Shown here in pieces: positions 43,390 to 52,303 of a stretch of DNA of 64,000 nucleotides. The DNA is from Primorskyibacter flagellatus (GTDB lineage Bacteria; Pseudomonadota; Alphaproteobacteria; Rhodobacterales; Rhodobacteraceae). Numbering within the stretch: position 1 is the first letter of the stretch; each line of letters opens with the position of its first letter. The notes under the pieces were generated by a model. That model was given only the letters and a program-made list of their open reading frames with translations. It had not been told where the DNA came from and made no database searches. The stretch lies in the NCBI RefSeq assembly GCF_014638275.1, contig NZ_BMFJ01000004.1:124001-188000 (forward strand), given 5' to 3'. Position numbers and translations under genes: made by a program.

Positions 43390-44634
43390 TTATCCCCGGC
43401 GCCTCGCCAATGCAGAGAACGCAGAATCCGTCACATCCAGCGCCCTGTCAATCTCTTCGGCCGTATGCGCCGTTCCGAGGAACATGTTGTGCCTGTGGTG
43501 CATGTAAACGCCGCGCCGAAGGGCCTCCTGGCAGAAGGCCTCGCCCAGTTTGTCGCCGGTATCGCCGACGAACTGCATCAGCGGCATCGCCGGCGGGCCG
43601 GACTGGACCACTTCGAACCCGTGGCGCGCGGCCTGCTCCGCCAGCCCCGCCCGCAGCCGCTCGCCCGAGGCGCGCATGACCGCAGGCCCGTCGACCCGGT
43701 GCAGTTCGTTCAGCGTGGCAATCGCGGCGGCCATGGGCGCGGCGGTGTACCAGAAGGACCCGGTAACGAAGACCGTCGCGGCGGCCTCGCGCCAGGCGTC
43801 GCCCCCGATAATCGCCGACAGCGGATGCCCGTTGGCGATCGCCTTGGAATAGGCCGACAGGTCGGGCCGCACGCCGTATTGTTCCCACGATCCGCCAAGG
43901 TGCAGCCGGAACCCGGCGCGCACATCGTCGAGGATCAGCGCCGCGCCGGTCCTGTCGCACAGCGCGCGCACGGCGGTGGCGAACTCCGGGTCCGGCATCT
44001 CGAGCGCCCGGCCCAGATCGTGCCGGAAGGCCGAGACGATGACGCCCGCAAGGTCCTCTCCCGCGTCCGCAACCGCCTGCTCCAGCGATGCGATGTCGTT
44101 GAATTCGTAATAGGCCAGATGCGCCCGGTCCTCCGCCGTCACCCCGACGAGCGAGGGCGAACACCACGGAACCGCCCCGTGATAGGCGCCGCGCGCCACG
44201 AGGATCCGGCGCCGCCCGGTCCTGGCCCGCGCGATGGTCACGCAGCCGGTGGTCGCATCGGTGCCGTTCTTCTGGAACAGCGCCCAGTCCGCGGAGGGCA
44301 TGGTGCGCACCAGCAGTTCCGCCAGTTCCACCGCCTGATCGGTCGGGCCGTTCAGGCAGTCGCCGCCGCGCCAGCGCGCCGCCGCGGCCTCCTCGACCGC
44401 CGGATGCTGGTGGCCCAGCACGATCGGCCCCCAGGAGCACATGAAATCGATATAGTCCCGCCCGTCCGCATCCGTCACCCGCGCGCCCTTGCCGCCGGTG
44501 AAGAATTGCGGATAGCCCTCGGGCACGGCGGCGGCGCGCATGTGGCCCCACATGCCGCCCGGTATCACCTGCGCCGCACGATCCCTCAGCAGGCTGTCGG
44601 CGGAACGGTTTCCAATCTGGTCGGTGGCGGTCAC
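43390..44634 (-). CDS. Class III PLP aminotransferase, GSA-aminomutase-like (1)
   Basis: Fold-type I class III aminotransferase similar in layout to glutamate-1-semialdehyde aminomutase, 414 residues. Visible: VIPGGMWGH near residue 23, the phosphate-binding NGTDATT segment at 123-129, DDVRAGFR with the ring-nitrogen Asp236, and PLP lysine Lys264 in YSKAIANGHP. The SGGM-type N-terminus with GGMWGHMR instead of the GSA-specific SPVRAFKG argues against haem synthesis. It is a paralogue of the protein at 54262. Probably transaminates an amino acid or amino polyol released by the amidases. Coupled to the GntR gene. Confidence 0.93.
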   Translation of the reverse strand: MTATDQIGNRSADSLLRDRAAQVIPGGMWGHMRAAAVPEGYPQFFTGGKGARVTDADGRDYIDFMCSWGPIVLGHQHPAVEEAAAARWRGGDCLNGPTDQAVELAELLVRTMPSADWALFQKNGTDATTGCVTIARARTGRRRILVARGAYHGAVPWCSPSLVGVTAEDRAHLAYYEFNDIASLEQAVADAGEDLAGVIVSAFRHDLGRALEMPDPEFATAVRALCDRTGAALILDDVRAGFRLHLGGSWEQYGVRPDLSAYSKAIANGHPLSAIIGGDAWREAAATVFVTGSFWYTAAPMAAAIATLNELHRVDGPAVMRASGERLRAGLAEQAARHGFEVVQSGPPAMPLMQFVGDTGDKLGEAFCQEALRRGVYMHHRHNMFLGTAHTAEEIDRALDVTDSAFSALARRRG

Positions 44635-44682
44635 GACGCTTTCCTCCTGCGGGGGACCGGCATCCTGCGGTCTTCACTGTTT

Positions 44683-44692
44683 TGATATATCA
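44683..44692. promoter_or_regulatory. TGATATATCA, perfect site before aminotransferase-GntR operon
   Basis: Perfect 10-bp palindrome 49 bp upstream of the aminotransferase start. The rest of the 268-bp gap to the gluconolactonase-like gene shows no gene. Confidence 0.65.
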
Positions 44693-44883
44693 TATTCTCG
44701 AAACTTCTCCCGGAGGAGTCAAGCGCGAACGCAGCGTGGAATGGTGTTTTTTGCAGGCGCAGCGAGGCGGAACGCGGCGTCATTGCCATGTCATTACAAG
44801 ATAAATGCGGAAACTCCGCGCGTAGATCCCACACGTAGCCCGGTGGCAGATCGCACGACGCTCCCCGCCACATCCTGCCCTCC

Positions 44884-44893
44884 TGATATATCT
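44884..44893. promoter_or_regulatory. TGATATATCT, site between lactonase and aminotransferase genes
   Basis: Nine of ten bases match TGATATATCA. It lies 10 bp after the gluconolactonase-like stop and about 200 bp from the perfect copy at 44683, a spacing that could allow looping. Confidence 0.5.
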
Positions 44894-44902
44894 TAAACGA
44901 GG

Positions 44903-45742
44903 TCATATCGGCGTCGACACCAGCTGGCCGGCAAAGCCAAGCGTGATCCACAGCCGTCCGCCATGCACGCAGACGTTGGTCGGATCGGTGCCGGGCCCGG
45001 TCTCGATCATCTCGATCAGCTCTCCGTCCAGAGAAATCACCGCCACCCGGTCGCCAAGGCTTCCTGCGGAATAGATCCTGTCGCCGTGGCGGATCATGCC
45101 GTCCGGGGCAAAGCCGTCGTCCAGCCGCAGCCACTCCGCACCCTCGTCCAGCGGCGCACCGCCCTTCCAGTCGAAGCGGACGAAGCGGTGCTCCTTCGAC
45201 AGGCCGACGATCAGCGACCCGTCGGGGTGGAACAGCAGCCCGTTCGGAAAACCGGTCATCTTGCGCAGCGCCGTCACCGCGCCATCCGGCCCGGCCAGCA
45301 GCAGCTGACCGCCGTGATAGCCCGCGCCCGGCACCTCCCAGTTCTGCGGGTCGGTGAAGACCAGCGCCCCCTCGGGCGTCACCACCAGATCGTTCGGGCG
45401 CGACGGCTTGGCCCCCGGCAGCGGCCCGGTAAAGACCGACCACGTTCCGTCCGCCGCCAGCCGCATCAGGCAGCCGTCGATCTCCGGGTCCGCCACCTTC
45501 AGCCTGCCCTTGCCCTCGGGCGCGAGCCCGCCGTTGTTGCAGATGTAAAGCGCCCCGTCCGGCCCGATCCGCATCCCGTTCGGCGCGCCGGGCAACTCCG
45601 CCAGCAGGCGCGTTTCCCCGTCCTTCCAGGCGCGGACCTTGGCGTGCAACAGGTCGACGAAGGCGACGGAGCCGTCGGGCAGCGCCACCGGCCCCTCGGG
45701 AAAGCCGAGCCCCTCGGCATGGACTGTGAATTCGCGTGTCAT
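44903..45742 (-). CDS. SMP-30/gluconolactonase family protein
   Basis: Six-bladed beta-propeller hydrolase of the SMP-30/gluconolactonase/LRE family, 279 residues, expected to open a sugar lactone with one divalent metal. FPEGPVALPDGS at residues 14-25 holds the metal Glu, NGMRIGPDGALY and SRPNDLVV the Asn ligands, and FAPDG the Asp. No signal peptide. It is 10 bp after the DppF-type ATPase gene, the last gene of importer 2's operon. Supports a sugar-acid or lactone step in this block. Confidence 0.92.
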   Translation of the reverse strand: MTREFTVHAEGLGFPEGPVALPDGSVAFVDLLHAKVRAWKDGETRLLAELPGAPNGMRIGPDGALYICNNGGLAPEGKGRLKVADPEIDGCLMRLAADGTWSVFTGPLPGAKPSRPNDLVVTPEGALVFTDPQNWEVPGAGYHGGQLLLAGPDGAVTALRKMTGFPNGLLFHPDGSLIVGLSKEHRFVRFDWKGGAPLDEGAEWLRLDDGFAPDGMIRHGDRIYSAGSLGDRVAVISLDGELIEMIETGPGTDPTNVCVHGGRLWITLGFAGQLVSTPI

Positions 45743-45752
45743 GCTGTCTCCT

Positions 45753-46802
45753 TCACTTTGCTCCTCGGCGCTCGACTCTCAGGGCGGGCGCTACGGCGCC
45801 AAGGCCCAGGCGGCTGCGGCCGGTCTCCTGCCCCGTGGCCAGGGTTTCGTCGGGGGCGAAATGGCAGGCGACGCGGCGTCCGTCCGGCAGGGTGCGCAGC
45901 GCGGGCGGATCGCTCCGGCAGCGGTCGCGGGCCAGCGGACAGCGCGGATGAAACCGGCAGCCCGGCGGAGCGTCGGCAGGATTGGGCGGATCGCCCTGCA
46001 GGATCTGCCGCCGGAAGCTCCGCGCCCGCCGCGCCTTCAGCGTCGGGGCCGCGGACAGCAGCGCCTGCGTATAGGGATGCAGCGGCGCGGCCAGCAGGTC
46101 GGCGGCCCGCGCCTCCTCCACGATCTGACCGAGGTACATGACCACGATCCGGTCCGAGATATGGCCGATCACGTCGAGATCGTGCGAGATCACCAGCATC
46201 GCCACCCCCCTCTCCCGCCGGATCTGGAGGAAGAGGTTCACGATCTGCGCCTGAATCGACGGGTCCAGCGCCGAGGTCGGTTCATCCGCCACGATCAGCT
46301 CCGGTTCCACCGCAAGCGCACGCGCGATGGCGATGCGCTGCAGCTGCCCGCCCGAAAACTGGCGCGGCCTCAGCCCGGTGTCGATGTGACCCAATCCGAC
46401 GTTCTCCAGCAGCGCCCGCGTGCGCGCCTCGACCCCGCCCTCGGGCTTCAGGCCATGGGCGGAGAAGGGTTCGGACATGATCTGCGAAATCGTCATCCTC
46501 TGGTTCAGCGACGCCAGCGGGTCCTGAAACACCGCCTGCATCCGCCGCCGCACCGGCTGCATGGCGCGGATCCCGTCTTCGGTGACATCCTGCCCGTCGA
46601 ACCGGACCCGCCCCGCCGTCGGGTCGATCAGGCGCAGGGCGATGCGCGCCAGCGTGGACTTGCCGCAGCCGGATTCCCCGACGATGCCGACCGTCTCGCC
46701 GACGCCGACCTCAAGGTCGATGCCGTCGACGGCGCGCACCTGCGGGGCCTTGGAATTGCGGCGGAAATGCTTCTCGACTCCGCTCAGCGACAACAGGCTC
46801 AC
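45753..46802 (-). CDS. ABC transporter ATP-binding protein, DppF-type (2)
   Basis: Second ATPase of importer 2, 349 residues. Walker [21 protein letters not shown], signature FSGGQLQR, Walker [13 protein letters not shown], switch HDLD, C-terminal [12 protein letters not shown] roughly 25-residue tail after the ACHF end is longer than usual. Overlaps the DppD-type gene by 4 bp. Confidence 0.95.
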   Translation of the reverse strand: MSLLSLSGVEKHFRRNSKAPQVRAVDGIDLEVGVGETVGIVGESGCGKSTLARIALRLIDPTAGRVRFDGQDVTEDGIRAMQPVRRRMQAVFQDPLASLNQRMTISQIMSEPFSAHGLKPEGGVEARTRALLENVGLGHIDTGLRPRQFSGGQLQRIAIARALAVEPELIVADEPTSALDPSIQAQIVNLFLQIRRERGVAMLVISHDLDVIGHISDRIVVMYLGQIVEEARAADLLAAPLHPYTQALLSAAPTLKARRARSFRRQILQGDPPNPADAPPGCRFHPRCPLARDRCRSDPPALRTLPDGRRVACHFAPDETLATGQETGRSRLGLGAVAPALRVERRGAK

Positions 46803-47773
46803 AGCGCATCCTCCGGGGTTTCGACCAGCGGGTGATGGCAGGCCGCCTGCCCGCCGCCGACGCCGCGCAGGACCGGCACCTCCGCCCGGCAGCGGGCGGT
46901 GGCGCGGGGACAGCGGGGGTGGAACCGGCAGCCCTCGGGCATGGCGCCAAGCGGCGGGGTGCCGCCCGGTACCACGGTCAGCGCCGTCTGCGGCGGAGCC
47001 TCCGCCATCATCGCGCTGGCCAGCAGGACCGAGGTATAGGGATGCGCGGGCCGGTCCATCAGCGAGGCGGCGGGCCCCACCTCGACCACGGTGCCGGCGT
47101 ACATCACAAGGATGCGGTCCGCGACCTCGGCCACCACGCCCATGTCATGGGTGATGAGCAGCGTGGTCAGCGACAGCTCTGCCTTCAGGTCGCGCAGCAG
47201 GTCCAGCACCTGCGCCTTGATCGTAACGTCCAGCGCCGTTGTCGGTTCGTCCGCGATCAGCAGCTTCGGATTGCAGGCCACGGCCATGGCGATCACCGCC
47301 CGCTGCCGCATCCCGCCGCTGATCTGGTGCGGATAGGACCGCGCGACACGCGCGGGATCGGGGATGCGCACCCGCTCCAGCAGGGACACCGCCCGTGCCA
47401 TCGCCTCCCGGCCCCGCGCCAGCCCGTGCACCCGCAGCGCCTCCGCGATCTGGTCTCCGACCGTGTGCACCGGGTTCAGCGCGCCAAGCGGGTCCTGATA
47501 GACGATGCCGATCTGACGTCCGCGCACCCGCCGCATCCTTGCGTCCGGCAGCCCGACCACGTCCTGCCCGTCGAACCGGATCGCGCCGCCGACCCGCGCG
47601 CCCTCGGGCGCGAGCCCCGCGATGGCCATGCCGGTGAGCGACTTGCCCGACCCGGACTCACCGATGATGACAAAGGTCTCCCCCGCCGCGACCGAGAAGG
47701 AGATGCCGTCCACCGCCACCGCCCGCCCGTCGCGCCCCGAGAACGACACCGTCAGGTTTTCGACCTCCAGCAT
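46799..47773 (-). CDS. ABC transporter ATP-binding protein, DppD-type (2)
   Basis: First ATPase of importer 2, 324 residues from the ATG at 47771-47773, whose A is shared with the permease stop (TGATG). Walker [19 protein letters not shown], signature ISGGMRQR (Ile for Leu), Walker [13 protein letters not shown], switch HDMG, C-terminal CRFHPRCP. The frame stays open to 48151 through the permease gene, without domain support. Confidence 0.95.
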   Translation of the reverse strand: MLEVENLTVSFSGRDGRAVAVDGISFSVAAGETFVIIGESGSGKSLTGMAIAGLAPEGARVGGAIRFDGQDVVGLPDARMRRVRGRQIGIVYQDPLGALNPVHTVGDQIAEALRVHGLARGREAMARAVSLLERVRIPDPARVARSYPHQISGGMRQRAVIAMAVACNPKLLIADEPTTALDVTIKAQVLDLLRDLKAELSLTTLLITHDMGVVAEVADRILVMYAGTVVEVGPAASLMDRPAHPYTSVLLASAMMAEAPPQTALTVVPGGTPPLGAMPEGCRFHPRCPRATARCRAEVPVLRGVGGGQAACHHPLVETPEDAL

Positions 47774-48603
47774 CACGCCCCCTTCCGCGCGTCCAGCGCA
47801 TCGCCAAGCAGGGAACAGGCCGTGGCCGTCAGCATCACGATCCCGCCGGGAAAGACGAGATACCACCACGCCGATCCGAAATAAGGGCGGGAGTCGCGGA
47901 TCAGCAGTCCCCATTCCGGCGTCGGTGAGGTCGCGCCGAGTCCGAGGAACGACAGAGCCGTCACCGCCACCAGCGCATAGCCGATGTCCGTCGTGGCGCG
48001 CACGTTCACCGCCGACATCACGAAGGGTACGATATGCCGCCACATGATCGTCACCGGCCCGAGGCCGAGCGCCCGCGCGGTTTCCACATGCGGTTCGGTC
48101 TTCAGCCGCAGCACCTCGCCCCTCACCAGCCGCGCGAAACCGGGCCACCACATCAGCGACAGCGCCAGCGTCACGCTGTCCAGCCCGCGCCCGATCGCCG
48201 CCGAAATGGCCAGCGCCAGCACCAGCGCCGGGAAGCCGAAGACCATGTCCACGATGCGCATCATCAGGTTGTCGAGCCAGCGCGGCGCCATGCCCGACAC
48301 CACGCCGTACAGCGTCCCGAAGACAGCCGCGAAGGCCACGATGGCCAGCGCCACGCCCATGGAATACCGGGTGCCGTAGATCACCCGGCTGAAGATGTCC
48401 CGCCCCGCCTCGTCCGTGCCGAAGGGATGCGCGGGCGACGGCGGTTTCAGCCGGTTCACCACGTCCAGCGCGATCGGGTCATAGGGCGCGACCACCCCCG
48501 GCATCAACGCAAAGACCGCCAGCAGGGCGACCACGACCAGCGCGGCCATGGCCAGCCAGTCGATCCGCCGGGCGGCGCGGAAGGTTGCGGCGGGGGCGCT
48601 CAT
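47773..48603 (-). CDS. ABC transporter permease, DppC-type (2)
   Basis: Inner-membrane permease, 276 residues from the ATG at 48601-48603, overlapping the DppB-type stop as ATGA. FGTDEAGRDIFSRVIYGTRYS and a coupling loop ending in RHIVPFVM are seen; five to six helices. The frame stays open to 49134 through dppB; that part is noise. Confidence 0.94.
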   Translation of the reverse strand: MSAPAATFRAARRIDWLAMAALVVVALLAVFALMPGVVAPYDPIALDVVNRLKPPSPAHPFGTDEAGRDIFSRVIYGTRYSMGVALAIVAFAAVFGTLYGVVSGMAPRWLDNLMMRIVDMVFGFPALVLALAISAAIGRGLDSVTLALSLMWWPGFARLVRGEVLRLKTEPHVETARALGLGPVTIMWRHIVPFVMSAVNVRATTDIGYALVAVTALSFLGLGATSPTPEWGLLIRDSRPYFGSAWWYLVFPGGIVMLTATACSLLGDALDARKGA

Positions 48604-49613
48604 GATGTCACCGCCTCGACCCGCGGGTCGATCACCGGATACAGCAGATCGGCCAGCAGGTTCAGCACCACGAAGCCGAAGGTCGATACCAGCGCCAGCG
48701 CGATCACCGGCGAATAGTCGAAGACCTGGAAGCTCTGGAAGGCGTAAAGCCCGATGCCCGGCCAGTCGAAGATCACCTCCACCAGGATCACCCAGGACAG
48801 CAGGTAGCCGAACTGGATCGTCGTCACGGTCAGGATCGGGCTCAGCGCATTGCGCAGCATGTGCCCGAAGAGCACCTGTCGCGGGCTCAGCCCCTTGCCG
48901 CGTGCCGTGCGGACGTACAGCCGCTCGCGTTCCGCCAGCAGGGCCGCGCGCGACATCCGCGTGCCGACGGCCAGCAGGTTCAGCACCACGGTCAGCGCCG
49001 GAAGGGCGATGTATTGCAGCGCCGACACGAAGGCCCCGGGGTTCCCCGCGATCAGGCAGTCGACCAGCAGGAAGCCGGTGACCTCGGGCGGCGCGATCTC
49101 GCGGATCGGGAAGCGCGCCCCGAGGGGAAACCACTGAAGCTTGTAGTAAAAGACGAACTGCAGCGCCATGCCCAGCCAGAACACCGGGATCCCGGTGCCA
49201 AGCATGGTGAACAGCCGCACCGCCCCGTCCATCGCCCCGCCCGGCCGACGCACGGCCAGAATGGCAAGCGACAGAGACAGGACGAGATAGGCGGCAAAGC
49301 TCACCAGCAGCAGTTCCAGCGTCGCGGGCAGAAACTGCGCCATGTCCTGCGCGACCGGCCGCCGGGTGCGGATCGACTCTCCCAGATCGCCCTGCACCAG
49401 CCCGGTCGCGTAGTCCCGGAACTGCAGCAGCATCGGCTGGTCCAGCCCGTGTTCCGCCCGGATCCGCGCCACCGTCTCCTCGCTGGCGTTCTGCCCGGCG
49501 AGAAAGGCCGCCGGATCGGCCGGAACCACCCGGCTCAGGAAAAATGTGATGACGGCGACCAGCAGCAGCACAAGCGCGCCCCAGAGTATCCGCCGTCCGA
49601 TAAATCCCGCCAT
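48600..49613 (-). CDS. ABC transporter permease, DppB-type (2)
   Basis: Inner-membrane permease, 337 residues, six helices. VPADPAAFLAGQNASEE and RAEHGLDQPMLLQFRDY form the periplasmic region; coupling loop YVRTARGKGLSPRQVLFGHML. Second gene of importer 2's operon, 61 bp after the binding-protein stop. Confidence 0.95.
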   Translation of the reverse strand: MAGFIGRRILWGALVLLLVAVITFFLSRVVPADPAAFLAGQNASEETVARIRAEHGLDQPMLLQFRDYATGLVQGDLGESIRTRRPVAQDMAQFLPATLELLLVSFAAYLVLSLSLAILAVRRPGGAMDGAVRLFTMLGTGIPVFWLGMALQFVFYYKLQWFPLGARFPIREIAPPEVTGFLLVDCLIAGNPGAFVSALQYIALPALTVVLNLLAVGTRMSRAALLAERERLYVRTARGKGLSPRQVLFGHMLRNALSPILTVTTIQFGYLLSWVILVEVIFDWPGIGLYAFQSFQVFDYSPVIALALVSTFGFVVLNLLADLLYPVIDPRVEAVTS

Positions 49614-49639
49614 GACTGCCTGCCCCGTCTTCGCCTGCG

Positions 49640-49668
49640 GATCCGGGCGGCGCAGGGCCGCCCGGATC
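49640..49668 (-). other. Intercistronic hairpin after binding-protein gene (2)
   Basis: GATCCGGGCGGC and GCCGCCCGGATC form a perfect 12-bp stem with a 5-nt loop between the binding-protein and permease genes. No U-tract. Same position and probable role as the hairpins at 13247, 24606 and 37393. Confidence 0.65.
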
Positions 49669-49674
49669 GCCTTG

Positions 49675-51186
49675 TCATTCGACCGCGTGGATTTCCCAGA
49701 AGCGGATGTTGACGTATTCCGCCGGGTCGATGCGGTAGCCGCCGATGCGGTCCGGCTCCACCACCACCGTGGTCGGGCGCGCGGCCCAGATGATGTAGTG
49801 GCTGTCGACGACGATCTGCGCGGCCTTCGCCAGCATCTCCGCCCGCTTCGCCTCGTCCTGCTCTGCCGGCATGGCCGCGATCAGGTCCTCGAGCTCCTGG
49901 TCGCGGAACTTGCCCGCGTTAAAGAACCCGCCCTCAAGGTAATGGGCGGCGAAGAACTTGGTGGCATCGTTCGGCGACAGGTTGGCATTGCCGAGGATGA
50001 AGCAATTGGACCGGTTCTCCTTGATCGCGGTGATCGCCTCGACGAACGGCGCCTCCTCGATCTCGACCGTGACGCCGATCTGCTGCGCGGCGGCCTGCAG
50101 CACGGTGGCAGAGAAGCGGAACTCCGTCACCGTGTTCGGGATGACGCATTTCATCGTCGCCCCCCCGAGGCCCGAGGCCGCGAGATCCGCCTTCGCGCCC
50201 TCAACGTCGGTCTTGATTTCGGGCATGTCGGCCTCGGGCGAACCGGGGAACCAGGCGGGCACCGGCCCGCGCGGGATGGTGCCGAGCCCCTGGTTGAACG
50301 CCTTGATCGCCTCGTAATCGAAGGCCTTCACCAGCGCCGAGCGGAAGTCGATATTGTCGGTCGGGGCGAGGTTCACGTTCAGGTAGATCGCCGGCCAGGC
50401 CCAGAGGTTGTTGCCCTCGACCTTGTGGAACCCCTCGCGCTCCACGATGCGCATGGCGTCGTCCAGCGGAATGAAGTTGGCCATGTCGTAGGTGCCGCCC
50501 TCGACCCCCTGCGCCCGGTTCTGGCCGTCGGCGACGACGCGGACCAGTACGCGGTCGAAGACACCCTCGGGGAAGCTGCCCCACCACTCGGTGTTGCGCG
50601 CCAGCTCGATCTGGGTGCCGCGGGTCCATGAGACGAACTTGTAGGGCCCGGTGCCGTTGGCGTTTTCGCCGAACCACGCCTCGTCATGATTGGCGATGTC
50701 CTCGTCCGAGGCGATCTCGATCCGTGCGAGGTTGCCGGCAAGGTAGACGTTCGGCGCCTCCGTCGTGATGACGACGGTGGCCGGATCCGGCGCGGCGACC
50801 TCGGATATACCCGAGACGAGGTAGGACTGACCGCGTCCCAGTTCCTTCAGCCGGTCGAGCGAGGCCTTCACATCGGCGGAATCGAATGGCGTCCCGTCAT
50901 GGAACGTCACCCCCTCCCGCAGCTTGAAGGTCCATGTGGTGCCGTCCTGGCTCCACTCCGTCGCCAGCGCGGGCTCCAGCACGGCGGGATCGTCGAGATC
51001 GAAGTTGACCAGCCGGTCGAACACGTTGCGGGTGATGGTGAATTCCCAGTTCGCGTTGGCCTTGGCCGGGTCGATCGTGCTGGGTTCGCTGGTGTCGGCG
51101 TAAACGAATGTGGACTGCGCCTGAACCGGGGCGGCGCAAATGGCGAGGACGGTCGGAAAGAGGGCGGAAAGAACCCTGAGTTTCAT
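49675..51186 (-). CDS. ABC transporter substrate-binding protein, DppA/OppA family (2)
   Basis: SBP_bac_5 periplasmic binding protein, 503 residues from the ATG at 51184-51186, preceded by AGGGAG. The open frame runs 102 codons further up without a start signal. Signal peptide about 23 residues, cut after VQA. Motifs FHDGTPFDSADVKASLDRL and GTGPYKFVSWTRGTQIELARN. First gene of the importer-2 operon; a perfect TGATATATCA lies 104 bp upstream. Confidence 0.95.
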   Translation of the reverse strand: MKLRVLSALFPTVLAICAAPVQAQSTFVYADTSEPSTIDPAKANANWEFTITRNVFDRLVNFDLDDPAVLEPALATEWSQDGTTWTFKLREGVTFHDGTPFDSADVKASLDRLKELGRGQSYLVSGISEVAAPDPATVVITTEAPNVYLAGNLARIEIASDEDIANHDEAWFGENANGTGPYKFVSWTRGTQIELARNTEWWGSFPEGVFDRVLVRVVADGQNRAQGVEGGTYDMANFIPLDDAMRIVEREGFHKVEGNNLWAWPAIYLNVNLAPTDNIDFRSALVKAFDYEAIKAFNQGLGTIPRGPVPAWFPGSPEADMPEIKTDVEGAKADLAASGLGGATMKCVIPNTVTEFRFSATVLQAAAQQIGVTVEIEEAPFVEAITAIKENRSNCFILGNANLSPNDATKFFAAHYLEGGFFNAGKFRDQELEDLIAAMPAEQDEAKRAEMLAKAAQIVVDSHYIIWAARPTTVVVEPDRIGGYRIDPAEYVNIRFWEIHAVE

Positions 51187-51289
51187 CTTCTGACTCCCTG
51201 ATAATGGTGTCGGCCTCTGCGGCTCGTTCGCGTTCTTGATCCCGGCGGGGTGCCCGATTCCCTCGGATCGCCTGTCCGGAATGGCTTGT

Positions 51290-51299
51290 TGATATATCA
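51290..51299. promoter_or_regulatory. TGATATATCA, perfect site before importer-2 operon
   Basis: Perfect 10-bp palindrome in the 250-bp divergent gap between importer 2 and the transketolase genes, with a second perfect copy 96 bp away at 51386. Confidence 0.65.
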
Positions 51300-51385
51300 T
51301 GTTTGCGCTGAATGACAGAGTTATTGACGCTTTGCGGGTCAAAAAGGCTGGTTTGCGGGCAAATCCGTTGCACATTGCCACTTTG

Positions 51386-51395
51386 TGATATATCA
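51386..51395. promoter_or_regulatory. TGATATATCA, perfect site before split transketolase
   Basis: Perfect palindrome; with flanks GTGATATATCAC (51385-51396) it is a perfect 12-mer. A possible -35 TTGCAC at 51368-51373 would put the palindrome over the -10 region, fitting repression. 42 bp before the transketolase start. Confidence 0.65.
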
Positions 51396-51436
51396 CGAAA
51401 GCCAAGCCGTCTGTGGCAATCAGAAGCGAGAGGCCG

Positions 51437-52303
51437 ATGCCGAACCGATCCAACGTCAACATCGCGGTGCTCGAGGACCGCGCCAAGTTCATCCGGACCG
51501 AAACCGTCCGGCTGACGCGAATCGCGGGGGCCGGGCACTATTCCTCGACCTTCTCCTGCGCGGAAATCCTCTCGGCCCTCTACTACGCCCAGATGCGCAT
51601 CGAACCGGCCAATCCGGACTGGGACAACCGCGACCGCTTCGTCATGTCCAAGGGGCACGCCGCCATCGGCCTGTATCCGGTGCTCGCCGACCTCGGCTAC
51701 TTCCCCCCGGCGGAACTGGACACCTACACCCGTCTCGGCTCCAAATACGGCGACCATCCGGACATGAAGAAGGTGCGCGGGCTCGATTTCTCCTCCGGTT
51801 CGCTCGGACACGGCCTGTCGGTCGGGCTTGGCATGGCGCTGGCCGGTCGCATCCGCGGTCACGACTACCGGACCTACGTGATGCTCGGCGACGGCGAAAT
51901 CTCCGAAGGCCAGATCTGGGAGGCGGTGAATGCCGCCAACCACTTCCAGCTTGGCCACCTCGTGATCCTGCTCGACCGCAACGGCCTCTGCATCGACGGC
52001 CATACGGAGGAGATCATGTCCATCGAACCCGTGCACGATCGCTTCGCCAGCTTCGGATGGGACGTGCAGCGCGTCGACGGCCATGACCTGCCCTCGATCC
52101 TCACCGCCTTCGACAACCTGCCGCAGGGCACCACCGGCAAACCCCAGGCCATCGTCTTCGACACGGTCAAGGGCCGCGGCGTGAAGCGGATGGAGATGTC
52201 GCTCGACTGGCATGTCGGCAACCTCGTCGGCGAGGATTACGACGACGTCATGGCCGAACTCGAAGCCGGCCTGAAACCCTACGTACCGGAGCCCGCGCAA
52301 TGA
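51437..52303 (+). CDS. Transketolase, N-terminal (ThDP-binding) subunit
   Basis: N-terminal half of a split transketolase, 288 residues. It carries the ThDP/magnesium motif LGDGEISEGQIWEAVNAANH, plus YYAQMRI, SKGHAAIGLYPVLADLGY and GSLGHGLSVGLGMALAG. It should pair with the next gene's product to move two-carbon ketol units between sugar phosphates. Start at the ATG 51437 after AGAGG; an earlier in-frame ATG at 51413 is less likely. Its location under a TGATATATCA site ties it to the amide/sugar-acid block. Split transketolases are also known in apulose-phosphate catabolism, so the substrate may be an unusual ketose phosphate. Confidence 0.94.
   Translation: MPNRSNVNIAVLEDRAKFIRTETVRLTRIAGAGHYSSTFSCAEILSALYYAQMRIEPANPDWDNRDRFVMSKGHAAIGLYPVLADLGYFPPAELDTYTRLGSKYGDHPDMKKVRGLDFSSGSLGHGLSVGLGMALAGRIRGHDYRTYVMLGDGEISEGQIWEAVNAANHFQLGHLVILLDRNGLCIDGHTEEIMSIEPVHDRFASFGWDVQRVDGHDLPSILTAFDNLPQGTTGKPQAIVFDTVKGRGVKRMEMSLDWHVGNLVGEDYDDVMAELEAGLKPYVPEPAQ

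Noticed and set aside
43390..44634. Annotation as haem-pathway glutamate-1-semialdehyde aminomutase
   Set aside because: The N-terminal GGMWGHMR block differs from the HemL signature and the gene lies in a catabolic importer context.
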